DNA from: Actinomycetota bacterium
Lineage (GTDB): Bacteria > Actinomycetota > Thermoleophilia > Solirubrobacterales > Solirubrobacteraceae
Reading direction: 5' to 3'
DNA: 15,539 nucleotides
Assembly (NCBI GenBank): GCA_005883255.1
Contig: VAXS01000121.1
Coordinates: forward strand, 1 to 15,539
The notes beneath the pieces were generated by a model that saw only the letters and a list, made by a program, of their open reading frames with translations, was not told the origin of the DNA and searched no databases. Positions 1-11,246 of the stretch are shown piece by piece; the first letter of the stretch is position 1, and every line of letters starts with the position of its first letter. The position numbers and the translations under genes are program-made.

Positions 1-192
1 GACCACCGGCGCTCGGGCGTGGTGCTGTCCTCGATCCACCATCGCGAGCAGGCGCGCCTGTACGCCAAGCAGGTGCGCGACGGGGAGGCCGAGCTCGAGC
101 TCTCGCCCGAGGAAACCGAGGCAGTGCAGCGGGCGCTGGGCGGCGGGGACGGGGCGGCGCAGGCGCCGGGGCCCGCGCCGCCGTCCGGCTGA
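1..192 (+). CDS. DUF4446-like protein, C-terminal fragment (5' end outside window)
   Basis: An open frame enters the window at base 1 and ends with TGA at 190-192, giving the last 63 residues of a protein. The visible part has a hydrophobic strand (SGVVLSSIH), a charged stretch (REQARLYAKQVRDGEAELELS), the helix PEETEAVQRAL and a low-complexity Gly/Ala/Pro tail. From memory, 'SSIHxRexxRxYAKxVxxGxxxxxLSxEExxAI' resembles the end of the DUF4446 family, whose genes in Firmicutes often sit beside parB near the origin. This is recalled similarity, not a search result, and the function of the family is unknown. The stop overlaps the pheA start by one base (TGATG), so the two are probably co-transcribed. 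The N-terminus, where a membrane segment would be expected in this family, is not visible. Confidence 0.5.
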   Translation, partial: DHRRSGVVLSSIHHREQARLYAKQVRDGEAELELSPEETEAVQRALGGGDGAAQAPGPAPPSG

Positions 193-1022
193 TGCACATC
201 GGCTATCTGGGGCCCGAGGGCACGTTCACCCACGAGGCCGTGATGGACGCCGGCGGGGACGGCCACGTCCTGGAGCCGCTGCCCACCGTCTACGACACGG
301 TCATGGCCGTGCACGAGGGGTCGGTCGAGCGCGCGCTGGTGCCGATCGAGAACTCGCTCGAGGGCTCGGTCAACGCCACGCTCGACGCGCTGGCGGTCGA
401 GACCGACGACGTGCGGATCATCGGGGAGACCGTCCATCCGATCCGGCACTGCCTGATCGCCCGGGTCCCCCGGGAGCTGGAGGAGATCGACACCGTGGTC
501 TCGCACCCCCAGGCCAGCGCCCAGTGCGCGCGCTTCATCCGCTCCCGGCTGGCCGGCGCCCTGGTGGTCCCGGCGGCGTCCACCGCCGACGCGGTGCGCA
601 GGGTGGCCCAGGCGGACGGGCCTTGGGCGGCGCTGGGCACCCGGCTCTCGGCCGAGATCTACGGCTGCGAGGTGCTGCGCGCCGGCGTCGAGGACACGCC
701 GGAGAACGAGACTCGCTTCGTGTGGCTGGCGCGGACGGGCGACGAGCCGGCCGCCCGCGGTCCGTGGAAGACCTCGATCGTGTTCTGGGGCGTGGGCGAC
801 GACGCGCCGGGCTGGCTGGTGCGCTGCCTGTCGGAGTTCGCGTTCCGAAGCGTCAACCTGACGATGATCGAGTCGCGCCCCCGCAAGCAGGGCCTGGGCC
901 ACTACATGTTCTTCGCCGACCTCGAGGGCCGGGACAGCGACACTCCGGTCGCGGGAGCCCTGGAGGCGGTCCGGGCCCAGACCGAGCAGCTGCGGGTCCT
1001 GGGCTCCTATCCAGCCGCCTGA
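192..1022 (+). CDS. pheA: Prephenate dehydratase (phenylalanine biosynthesis)
   Basis: Converts prephenate to phenylpyruvate in the cytoplasm, the committed step to phenylalanine. The 276-residue length is normal for a stand-alone dehydratase with a regulatory ACT domain and no chorismate mutase. The N-terminus MHIGYLGPEGTFTHEA is the family signature for the periplasmic-binding-like catalytic fold. PIENSLEGSV follows near residue 51, and the catalytic Thr-Arg-Phe motif is at 174-176. The ACT domain starts near residue 193 and contains ESRP at 227-230, the motif linked to phenylalanine feedback binding. The ATG shares one base with the upstream stop and no Shine-Dalgarno is evident, so translational coupling is likely. 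A head-on orientation relative to the presumed leftward fork distinguishes it from the gyrase genes. Recognition is firm. Confidence 0.95.
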   Translation: MHIGYLGPEGTFTHEAVMDAGGDGHVLEPLPTVYDTVMAVHEGSVERALVPIENSLEGSVNATLDALAVETDDVRIIGETVHPIRHCLIARVPRELEEIDTVVSHPQASAQCARFIRSRLAGALVVPAASTADAVRRVAQADGPWAALGTRLSAEIYGCEVLRAGVEDTPENETRFVWLARTGDEPAARGPWKTSIVFWGVGDDAPGWLVRCLSEFAFRSVNLTMIESRPRKQGLGHYMFFADLEGRDSDTPVAGALEAVRAQTEQLRVLGSYPAA

Positions 1023-1040
1023 GCCGCGCGGGCCGGTCGC

Positions 1041-1046
1041 TACACT
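1041..1046 (+). promoter_or_regulatory. Candidate -10 box (TACACT) for the HNH gene
   Basis: TACACT lies between the pheA stop and the HNH start, 11 nt before the ATG at 1058. A start site 6-7 nt downstream of the hexamer would leave a 5' leader of only about 5 nt, so the mRNA would be almost leaderless. No convincing -35 hexamer is visible at the expected spacing. The call rests on one hexamer and is tentative. Confidence 0.4.
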
Positions 1047-1057
1047 GCGGCGCGGAG

Positions 1058-1633
1058 ATGGCCATCTCGGTCCAGCCAGCGCCAGCGGAGTCCGCGCCGC
1101 CCGACGAGCACCGGCGGCGTGGGCTTGAGGGTGGCCGGGTGCTCGTCCTCAACGCGACCTTCGAGCCGATCAACGTCTGCACGGTGCGCCGTGCCGCCGT
1201 CCTGCTGCTCAAGGACAAGGCCGAGATCGTCGAGCACGCCAGCTGGGAGCTGCGCTCCGAGAGCCTGACGCTGCCCAGGCCGGTGGTGATCCGGCTGGTC
1301 ACCTACGTCCGGGTGCCCCGCGACACCCACCGGCGCAAGATCACCCGCCGCGCGGTGTTCGCCCGCGACCGCTGGACCTGCCAGTACTGCGGCTCGCGCT
1401 CCAACCTGACCGTCGACCACGTGGTGCCCCGCTCCAAGGGCGGGGCCTCGAGCTGGGACAACATCGTCACCTCCTGCGCCCCCTGCAACCGCCGCAAGGG
1501 CGACGCGCTGCCCCGCCACGCGGGCATGGCGCCGCGCCGCGCCCCGCGCACGCCCAACCCGCAGGTGTTCATCCACGTCGCCAGCCCGACGATCCCGGTG
1601 GCCTGGCGCGCCTACCTGGCCGACGCGGCGTAG
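1058..1633 (+). CDS. HNH endonuclease family protein with zinc ribbon
   Basis: A 191-residue protein of the actinobacterial HNH type with an N-terminal VLVLNATFEPINVCTVRRAAVLLL block and a C-terminal HNH fold. Two CxxC pairs (C108/C111 and C140/C143) would hold a structural zinc. The ββα-metal motif includes D120-H121 (VDHVVPRSKGG), N135 (WDN) and N144 (CAPCN). The family fold cleaves or nicks DNA, but the cellular substrate is unknown and the gene is usually solitary, so it should not be read as a restriction enzyme. I chose ATG 1058 because a -10-like TACACT sits 11 nt upstream. GTG 1139, directly before the conserved block, is an alternative that would remove 27 low-complexity residues. 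It converges on gyrA. The family is secure; the start is moderate. Confidence 0.9.
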   Translation: MAISVQPAPAESAPPDEHRRRGLEGGRVLVLNATFEPINVCTVRRAAVLLLKDKAEIVEHASWELRSESLTLPRPVVIRLVTYVRVPRDTHRRKITRRAVFARDRWTCQYCGSRSNLTVDHVVPRSKGGASSWDNIVTSCAPCNRRKGDALPRHAGMAPRRAPRTPNPQVFIHVASPTIPVAWRAYLADAA

Positions 1634-1652
1634 CCGCCCCGGAGATGCGCGA

Positions 1653-1679
1653 AGGGCGCTCGTCGACTACGAGCGCCCT
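1653..1679. terminator. Strong hairpin after the HNH gene, likely bidirectional terminator
   Basis: A perfect 11-bp stem (AGGGCGCTCGT / ACGAGCGCCCT) with a 5-nt loop, 20 nt after the HNH stop and between convergent genes. No U-tract follows on either strand, so it is not a classical intrinsic terminator. In GC-rich actinobacteria, I-shaped hairpins without U-tracts at convergent junctions are commonly taken as terminators. Confidence 0.6.
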
Positions 1680-1682
1680 CCA

Positions 1683-1799
1683 CTGAACTTCCACTGGTTG
1701 TCACCGACGGCGGCTTGGCTGGCGGCCGGTGGGACTAGGTCCGGCGCCGCCCCCGGCGGTGACCGGGTTGGATTCGCCTAGGCGGATCCAGCCTCCGAC
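1683..1799. other. Structured non-coding interval with clustered CTAG sites
   Basis: Between the 1653-1679 hairpin and the minus-strand mini-ORF no gene is recognisable. A 22-nt inverted repeat at 1769-1790 folds with a 9-bp stem (TGGATTCGC / GCGGATCCA, one G-T wobble) and a CTAG loop. A GGTGACC at 1759-1765 can pair with GTCACC near 1700. CTAG occurs at 1735, 1778 and 1800, although the tetramer is otherwise very sparse in this window. Read from gyrA, this would be the 3' part of a transcript, so it may be a structured 3' UTR or a small RNA. Confidence 0.4.
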
Positions 1800-1844
1800 C
1801 TAGCGGCCGGCCACCTCCAGGGTCCCGGCAAATCTGTCACTCAA
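1800..1844 (-). CDS. Candidate 14-codon ORF behind an exceptional Shine-Dalgarno
   Basis: Reading the minus strand downstream of gyrA, TTG at 1844-1842 opens a frame of 14 codons (LSDRFAGTLEVAGR) ending in TAG at 1802-1800. It is preceded, at a spacing of about 10 nt from AGGAGG, by a 15-nt tract complementary to the 16S rRNA 3' end. A site that strong is unlikely to arise by chance, which is the main argument that something here is translated. The peptide has no recognisable family. It could be a true microprotein, a leader peptide whose translation affects the following structured RNA, or a ribosome-binding decoy. A weak impression that similar SD-led mini-ORFs occur in other actinobacterial genomes is unverified. 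Confidence 0.45.
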   Translation of the reverse strand: MSDRFAGTLEVAGR

Positions 1845-1848
1845 CGTA

Positions 1849-1863
1849 GGACCACCTCCTTTC
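1849..1863 (-). promoter_or_regulatory. Near-perfect anti-16S Shine-Dalgarno (GAAAGGAGGTGGTCC)
   Basis: On the minus strand this 15-mer can pair along its full length with the usual actinobacterial 16S 3' end, with one G-U wobble where the exact complement would have A. Other genes in the window have at best 6-9 nt of SD. It sits in front of the TTG mini-ORF at 1844. Confidence 0.7.
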
Positions 1864-1905
1864 CCTGGTGACCCTCATTGAAGCAAACGGCGACGTCGGC
1901 CGCGC

Positions 1906-1920
1906 GCCCGGTTTTCGGGC
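1906..1920 (-). other. Small hairpin directly after the gyrA stop
   Basis: GCCCG-AAAAC-CGGGC forms a 5-bp stem immediately after the gyrA TGA on the minus strand. No U-tract follows, and transcription probably continues to the Shine-Dalgarno at 1863. It may protect the 3' end of gyrA or be fortuitous. Confidence 0.3.
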
Positions 1921-4440
1921 TCAGGCCACCTTGCCGTTTCCGGGGTCGGGCTCGGGGGGCTCGTCGTCGGCGACGGGGGCGGCCGTGGCGGCCTCGCTCT
2001 CCATCACCAGGGCCACCGCGGAGACCGTGTCGTCCTCGCGGAGGTTCATCAGGCGGACGCCCTGGGCCGGGCGCCCCTGCCGCGAGATGCCCCGCACGCC
2101 GGTCCGCTGGACCATCCCGTTCTGGGAGATGAAGAGCAGCTCGTGGTGCTCGCGCACCACCAGCGCGCCCACCAGAGCGCCCTTCTTCCCGGTCACCGTG
2201 ATGGTCTTGACCCCCATCGTCCCGCGGTTCTTGCGCGGGTACTCGGGGATCGCTGTGCGCTTGCCGTAGCCGTTCTCGGTCACCACCAGCAGCTCGGTGT
2301 CGGCGCGCGCCACGTCCATGGCCAGGACCGCGTTGCCCTTCTGGCTGACGTTCATGCCTCGGACCCCGCCGGTGTCGCGGCCCATGGGCCGGGCCCGAGA
2401 TTCGTGGAAGCGCGCGGCCTGGCCCGAGCGCGAGACCATGATGATGTCGTCGTCGCCGCTGGTCTTGCGCACCGCCACCAGCTCGTCGTCGTCGCGGACC
2501 TTGATCGCGATGATCCCGTCCGCCTTGATCGGGGTGTTGTAGGCGGCGAACTCGGTCTTCTTGATCTGCCCGCCCCGGGTGGCGAACACCAGGTAGCCGC
2601 CCTCGGAGAAGTCGCGGGTGTCGATGACCGCCTGCACGCGCTCGCCCTCCCGCAGCGGCAGGAAGTTGTTCAGCGAGCGGCCCTTGGCGGTGCGCGAGGC
2701 CTCCGGCAGCTCGTAGACCTTGGAGCGGTAGACCTTCCCCCGGTTGGTGAAGAACAGCAGGTAGTCGTGGGTCGAGCACACGAAGAGGTGCTCGATGTAG
2801 TCGTTGTCCTTCATGTCCATCCCGGTCACCCCGATGCCGCCGCGGCGCTGCTTGCGGTAGGTGGCCAGCGGGAGCGACTTGATGTAGCCGCTCTTGGTGA
2901 TCGTGATCACCATCTGCTGGTCGGCGATCAGGTCCTCCATGTCCAGCTCGCCCTCGGCGTAGGTGATCTCGGTGCGCCGGTCGTCGCCGTAGGTCTCGGC
3001 AATCTCCCGCAGCTCCTCCTTGATCAGCCCCAAGACGTTGGACTCGTCACCCAGGATCTCCCGCAGCTCCTTGATGCGCTCCAGCACGTCCTTGTGCTCG
3101 GAGCGGATGGCCTCGCTCTCCAGGGCGGTGAGCCGGCGCAGCGTCATGGCCAGGATCGCCTCGGCCTGCACCACCGTGAGCTCGAACTTCTCCACCAGGC
3201 CGTCGCGGGCGGTCTCGGGGTCGCGGGACCCGCGGATGAGCGCGATCACCTCGTCGAGGTTGTCGAGCGCCACCAGCAGCCCCTCGAGGATGTGCGCCCG
3301 CCGCTCCTTCTCGGACAGCTCGAACTTCGTCCGGCGCACCACCACCTCGCGCTGGTGGCGGACGTAGGCGTCGAGCGTCTCGCGCAGCGACAGCGTCTTC
3401 GGCACCCCGTCCACCAGCGCGACCACGTTGACGCCGAACGTGGTCTGCATCGGCGTGTGCTTGTAGAGCTGGTTGAGCACGACCTTGGGGATCGCGTCGC
3501 GCTTGAGCTCGATCACCAGGCGCATGCCGTTCTTGTCGGAGTAGTCCTGGACGTCGGCGATGCCGGTGATCCTCTTGTCGTGCACCACGTCGGCGATCTT
3601 CTGGATCAGGCCGCCGTCGCCGCCCTTCTTGACCATGTAGGGCAGCTCGGTGACGACGATCGCCTCCTTGCCCTGCTTGAGCGGCTCGACGTGCGCGCGG
3701 GCCTGGAGCCGGACCCGTCCCCGGCCGCTGGCGTAGGCCTCGCGGATGCCGCCCGTCCCCAGGATGATCCCGCCGGTGGGGAAGTCGGGGCCCTTCATGT
3801 GCTTCATCAGGCCCTCGACGTCGATCTCCGGGTCCTCGATGTAGGCGATCGTGGCGCCGATCGCCTCGCGCAGGTTGTGGGGCGGGATGTTGGTCGCCAT
3901 CCCCACCGCGATCCCCTGCGAGCCGTTGACCAGCAGGTTGGGGAACCGGGAGGGCAGGACCAGCGGCTCCTGCTGGGAGCCGTCGTAGTTCGGCGTGAAG
4001 TCGACGGTGTCCGCGTCGAGGTCGCGGAGCATCTCGGTGGCGATCCGCGACAGCCGCGCCTCGGTGTAGCGCATGGCCGCCGCCGGGTCGTCGTCGATCG
4101 AGCCGAAGTTCCCCTGGCCCTGGACCAGCGGGTTGCGCATCGCGAAGTCCTGGGCCAAGCGGACCAGCGTGTCGTAGATGGCGGTGTCGCCGTGCGGGTG
4201 GTACTTCCCCATCACCTCGCCGACGATGAAGGCGCTCTTGCGGAAGGGCCGCGTGGGCTGCAGCCCGTTCTCGTTCATCGAGAACAGGACCCGGCGGTGG
4301 ACCGGCTTGAGCCCGTCGCGGGCGTCGGGCAGCGCCCGGCCCACGATCACCGACATCGCGTAGTCGAGGTAGGAGGACTTCATCTCCTCCTCGAGCCCGC
4401 GCGGCTCGATGTTTCCGCCGCTCAGCATCTCGGTGGACAT
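1921..4440 (-). CDS. gyrA: DNA gyrase subunit A
   Basis: The breakage-reunion subunit of gyrase, which with GyrB forms an A2B2 enzyme that introduces negative supercoils. At 839 residues it has normal length. The winged-helix and tower region opens with [22 protein letters not shown]125, in [11 protein letters not shown], is the DNA-linking tyrosine (Tyr122 in E. coli). In the quinolone pocket ([13 protein letters not shown]), T86 replaces the E. coli Ser83 and D90 matches Asp87. The C-terminal β-pinwheel carries the GyrA box QRRGGIG at 531-537, with Ile where Lys or Arg is usual; the box still predicts gyrase rather than topoisomerase IV. An acidic, proline-rich tail follows. The start ATG is 16 nt after the gyrB stop with a strong GGAGGGGGG, so the pair is an operon. 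Confidence 0.98.
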   Translation of the reverse strand: MSTEMLSGGNIEPRGLEEEMKSSYLDYAMSVIVGRALPDARDGLKPVHRRVLFSMNENGLQPTRPFRKSAFIVGEVMGKYHPHGDTAIYDTLVRLAQDFAMRNPLVQGQGNFGSIDDDPAAAMRYTEARLSRIATEMLRDLDADTVDFTPNYDGSQQEPLVLPSRFPNLLVNGSQGIAVGMATNIPPHNLREAIGATIAYIEDPEIDVEGLMKHMKGPDFPTGGIILGTGGIREAYASGRGRVRLQARAHVEPLKQGKEAIVVTELPYMVKKGGDGGLIQKIADVVHDKRITGIADVQDYSDKNGMRLVIELKRDAIPKVVLNQLYKHTPMQTTFGVNVVALVDGVPKTLSLRETLDAYVRHQREVVVRRTKFELSEKERRAHILEGLLVALDNLDEVIALIRGSRDPETARDGLVEKFELTVVQAEAILAMTLRRLTALESEAIRSEHKDVLERIKELREILGDESNVLGLIKEELREIAETYGDDRRTEITYAEGELDMEDLIADQQMVITITKSGYIKSLPLATYRKQRRGGIGVTGMDMKDNDYIEHLFVCSTHDYLLFFTNRGKVYRSKVYELPEASRTAKGRSLNNFLPLREGERVQAVIDTRDFSEGGYLVFATRGGQIKKTEFAAYNTPIKADGIIAIKVRDDDELVAVRKTSGDDDIIMVSRSGQAARFHESRARPMGRDTGGVRGMNVSQKGNAVLAMDVARADTELLVVTENGYGKRTAIPEYPRKNRGTMGVKTITVTGKKGALVGALVVREHHELLFISQNGMVQRTGVRGISRQGRPAQGVRLMNLREDDTVSAVALVMESEAATAAPVADDEPPEPDPGNGKVA

Positions 4441-4456
4441 CCGCTCACCCCCCTCC

Positions 4457-8479
<4,023 letters not shown>

Positions 8480-8483
<4 letters not shown>

Positions 8484-9586
8484 ACGTTGAGGCGGATCGG
8501 CATGATCAGGTAGAGGAACCCGCTGTCGTCCGCCGACTCGATCAGGCCGGGCCGGAGCGGGTTGATGAGCTTGAGCACCAGGTCGCCGGTCACGCTCTCC
8601 AGCCCGTCGCGCAGGAAGTCCGGGTTGAACCCGATCTCGAAGGGCTCGCCCTGGAAGGGGATCGGCAACTTCTCGCGGGCCTCGCCCACGTCGGGCGTCT
8701 GCGCCGAGACGGTCACCTCGCCCTCGGCGAAGGCCAGCCGCAGGGGCGCGTTCTTCTGCGCCAGCAGGCTGATCCGGCGGACGACCTCGGTCAGCTCGTC
8801 GCCGGCCACCCGTAGCTCGTGCTCGAAGGCGTCGGGCAGCAGCTGCTGGAAGTTGGGGAACTGCCCGTCGATCAGCCGGGACGACAGGACCGCCCCGTCG
8901 GCCTCGACCACCACCTGGTTGGCGCCCACGCCCACGGCCAGGCGATCCGTCGGCGCCTGCTGGGCCAGGCGCACGAGCTCCTGCAGCGCCCGCGCCGGCA
9001 CGTTGGCCTCGAACGAGCCCTCGAGCGGCGCCTCGAGCTGGGTGCGCTTCACGCTCAGCCGGTAGGAGTCGGTGGCGACCATGCGCAGCTCCTGGCCGCT
9101 GGCCGAGACGAGGATCCCGGTCAGCACCGGGCGCGTTTCGTCGCGCGAGGCGGCCCGCGCCACCACCTGGACCGTCTCGACGAAGGCCGAGGCCGGGACC
9201 GCCACCACCGCCTCGCGGTCGGGCTCGGGTAACGGCGGAAAGTCCTCGGCGCGCAGGGTGCGGATGTGGAAGGTGGCCGAGCCGGATCGGATCTCGACGT
9301 CCTGCTCGGTTGGGCGCAGCTCCAGCGTGACCGCGTCGGCAGGAAGCACGCGGGCAACGTCGAGAAGCAGCCGGGCGGGGAGCACCGCCGTGCCGTCCCG
9401 CTCGACCTCGGCCTCCAGTAGGACCCGCAGCCCTACCTCGAGGTCGGTGGCGCGCAGCTCGGCCGAGCCCGCAGTCGCCTGGATCTGCGTGCCGGACAGC
9501 GCCTGGACGGCGGTGTGGGTGGAGGCAACGCGAGAGACGGTCTGCAGCTGCGTCAGTAGCGCCGTCCGCGAAGTCGAGAGCTTCAT
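8480..9586 (-). CDS. dnaN: DNA polymerase III sliding clamp (β subunit)
   Basis: Forms the dimeric ring that tethers DNA polymerase III and many repair factors to DNA. The 368 residues fit three clamp domains. Characteristic stretches include ARAASRDETRPVLTGILV, VATDSYRLSVKRTQLE, VPARALQELVRL and the end LIMPIRLNV. I chose ATG 9586 (MKLSTSRTALL) because it has GGAGGAG immediately upstream and matches the usual clamp N-terminus. A TTG five codons upstream would add MGVEE and place the start before that SD. It follows dnaA by 130 nt, which is enough for its own promoter, although no confident -10 was found there. It is coupled to recF by GTGA. Confidence 0.97.
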
Positions 9587-9716
9587 CTCCTCCACTCCCA
9601 ATCGAGGAACCGTCTGAAGAGGGTGGTGGTCATGGGGCTGTGGGATTGTTGAGAACTAGGGTTGGGCCGCGCAAGGTGCGGGCAGTTGCTGTGGTCGGCC
9701 CGTGGAGAAGAGTCTT
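9587..9716. other. dnaN-dnaA intergenic region with two DnaA-box-like sequences
   Basis: This 130-bp gap has TGTTGAGAA at 9647-9655 and CGTGGAGAA at 9701-9709, each one base from the TGTGGAGAA seen in the dnaA-rpmH gap. A CTAG lies at 9656. No clear promoter for dnaN is visible. In several actinobacteria (Streptomyces, Mycobacterium) oriC is between dnaA and dnaN, so this is the second candidate origin interval. Confidence 0.4.
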
Positions 9717-11063
9717 TCATTCCGCGCGGTCGCCTCCGAGCGTCTCCGTGAGGCGCTGAGCGGCCTGGCAGGCGGCTCCGTCGGCGGCGATACGTTCGCC
9801 GGCGCGGCGCACCGCGTACAGCACCGTGGCGTGATCGCGACCGCCGAACTGCCGGCCGATGGCAGGCAGGCTGGCGTCGGTCAGCTCCCGCGCCAGGTAC
9901 ATCGCCAGCTGGCGAGGCCACGCCAGCCGGGCCACGCGGCTGGAAGACACCAGCTCCTCCACGGTGAGCTCGAACGCCTGGCAGGTCTGCTCCTGGATCT
10001 CGCCAACGGTTGGGACGCCGCGCGACGGCCGGGGGTGCAGACGGTCCAGCACGTGCTCGGCGAGGTCGGGGGTGACCGGGCCGTCGGCGCCCTGCAGGCT
10101 GTGGAAGGCCACGACGCGGATCAGCGCTCCCTCCAGCGCCCGCACGTTGTCCGCCACGCGCGCGGCGATCACCTCGAGCGCGCGGGGCTCGATGCCGCGC
10201 AGGCCGTCGTGTTGCGCGCGCTTGCGTAGGATGGTCACGCGGGTGCTGAGGTCCGGCGCCGAGATGTCGGCGACGAGACCGGCCTCGAAGCGCTCGCGCA
10301 GGCGGTCCTCGAGCGCGGCCATGTCGCGCGGCAGGCGGTCGCAGGTGAGGACCAGCTGCGCGCCCACCGTGTGCAGGGCGTTGAACGTGTGGAAGAACTC
10401 CTCCTCGGTCCGGGCTTTGGCCTCGAGGAACTGCACGTCGTCGACCAGCAGCACGTCGGCGCCCCGGTAGGCGGCCTTGAACCGATCCACGCACCCGGTG
10501 TGGAGAGCGGTGACGAAGTCGCTGACGAAGCAGTCGGCAGTGGTCGAGCGGACGCCCAGCCCGCCGGCGTGGGCGCGGAGGTAGGCCGCGATCGAGTGCA
10601 GGAGGTGGGTCTTACCGACGCCGGGGGGTCCGTAGAGGAACAGCGGGTTGTAGGCCTGGCCGGGCTGCTCGGCCACGGCCAGGGCGGCGGCGTGGGCGAG
10701 CCGGTTGCCCTCCCCGATCACGAACTGGTCGAAGGTGTACTTGGGGTTGAGCTCGCTCTCGCGCGGCACCGAGGGTGTGGCCCGGGTCGGTGTCACCGCG
10801 TCGGCGCGGGCCGCGGATCCGACCACGTCGACCTCCAGCTCGGGGCCCAGCACCGCCGCCGCGGAGGTCTGCAGCACGCGCGCGAAGCGGCCGGCGATGT
10901 GGCGGCGATAGCGCTCCGGCGCGGCGACGACCAGCGTCCGCCCGCTGAGCTTCACTGGCTGGATCCGCTCCAGCCACACCTGGTAGACGGTGGCCGGGAC
11001 GGCGCGCTCGAGCTCGGTCCGAATGGCGGGCCAGGACTGCGCGAGCTCGTCGTCTGCGGACAT
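9717..11063 (-). CDS. dnaA: Chromosomal replication initiator DnaA
   Basis: Binds DnaA boxes as an ATP complex and opens oriC. The protein has 448 residues. Domain I (about 1-80, [26 protein letters not shown]) mediates helicase contact and self-association. Domain II is short, about 83-105, unlike the long linkers in Streptomyces. Domain III has the marker [15 protein letters not shown] at 106-120, Walker A GPPGVGKT at 145-152 and Walker B LLVDDV at 205-210. Domain IV has the DNA-binding signature [14 protein letters not shown] at 407-420. ATG 11063 is preceded by GGAGGGG at 10-11 nt. A CCCC run just before that SD could pair with its GGGG and partly mask it. It diverges from rpmH across the proposed origin. 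Confidence 0.98.
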   Translation of the reverse strand: MSADDELAQSWPAIRTELERAVPATVYQVWLERIQPVKLSGRTLVVAAPERYRRHIAGRFARVLQTSAAAVLGPELEVDVVGSAARADAVTPTRATPSVPRESELNPKYTFDQFVIGEGNRLAHAAALAVAEQPGQAYNPLFLYGPPGVGKTHLLHSIAAYLRAHAGGLGVRSTTADCFVSDFVTALHTGCVDRFKAAYRGADVLLVDDVQFLEAKARTEEEFFHTFNALHTVGAQLVLTCDRLPRDMAALEDRLRERFEAGLVADISAPDLSTRVTILRKRAQHDGLRGIEPRALEVIAARVADNVRALEGALIRVVAFHSLQGADGPVTPDLAEHVLDRLHPRPSRGVPTVGEIQEQTCQAFELTVEELVSSSRVARLAWPRQLAMYLARELTDASLPAIGRQFGGRDHATVLYAVRRAGERIAADGAACQAAQRLTETLGGDRAE

Positions 11064-11107
11064 GCCAGAGCGCCCCTCCAAGGGGGGATCGAGAGCCGAT
11101 GGAAGTG

Positions 11108-11124
11108 GGGGCCGAGTGGGCCCC
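11108..11124 (-). promoter_or_regulatory. Hairpin at the 5' end of the presumed dnaA mRNA
   Basis: On the minus strand GGGGCC-CACTC-GGCCCC makes a 6-bp GC stem, 10 nt after the -10 candidate, so it would start within a few bases of the predicted transcript 5' end. It could stabilise the mRNA or delay promoter escape. Function is unproven. Confidence 0.35.
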
Positions 11125-11133
11125 GGCCGCGCG

Positions 11134-11139
11134 AATATA
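11134..11139 (-). promoter_or_regulatory. Candidate dnaA -10 box (TATATT)
   Basis: Minus-strand TATATT stands in a GC-rich background 71 nt before the dnaA ATG, predicting a 5' leader of about 65 nt. No -35 hexamer is evident. The DnaA-box-like array lies about 70-100 bp upstream of it, which would allow DnaA autoregulation. Confidence 0.5.
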
Positions 11140-11208
11140 GCGCCGCCCCACACGGCGACGGCGACCCATGTCTGCAAATCGCGACGAAAACGAGCGCGGC
11201 CCCGCGAG

Positions 11209-11239
11209 CGTGGGGAGCATGTCGAGAACCTGTGGAGAA
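11209..11239 (+). repeat. DnaA-box-like array with 11-bp period
   Basis: Three 9-mers occur at exact 11-bp steps: CGTGGGGAG (11209), TGTCGAGAA (11220) and TGTGGAGAA (11231). The last is the reverse complement of TTCTCCACA, one base from the classical TTATCCACA box. One box per helical turn would place DnaA on one face of the DNA. The first copy is the weakest. Confidence 0.55.
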
Positions 11240-11246
11240 GGCGGGC

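Noticed and set aside
524..1057. Upstream extension of the HNH frame back to 524
   Set aside because: It overlaps pheA in another frame with low-complexity Arg/Gly sequence and precedes the conserved N-terminus.
1058..1633. HNH gene as part of a restriction or defence system
   Set aside because: No methyltransferase, specificity subunit or other defence gene is nearby, and this HNH family is widespread as a solitary housekeeping-like gene.
1849..1863. + strand resemblance to the 3' end of 16S rRNA (GGACCACCTCCTTTC)
   Set aside because: No helix 45 or other 16S sequence precedes it. It is better read on the minus strand as a Shine-Dalgarno.
1634..1920. tRNA gene after gyrA
   Set aside because: tRNA-Ile/Ala often follow gyrA in actinobacteria, but no cloverleaf with TTCRANN box or CCA-like acceptor pairing could be seen.
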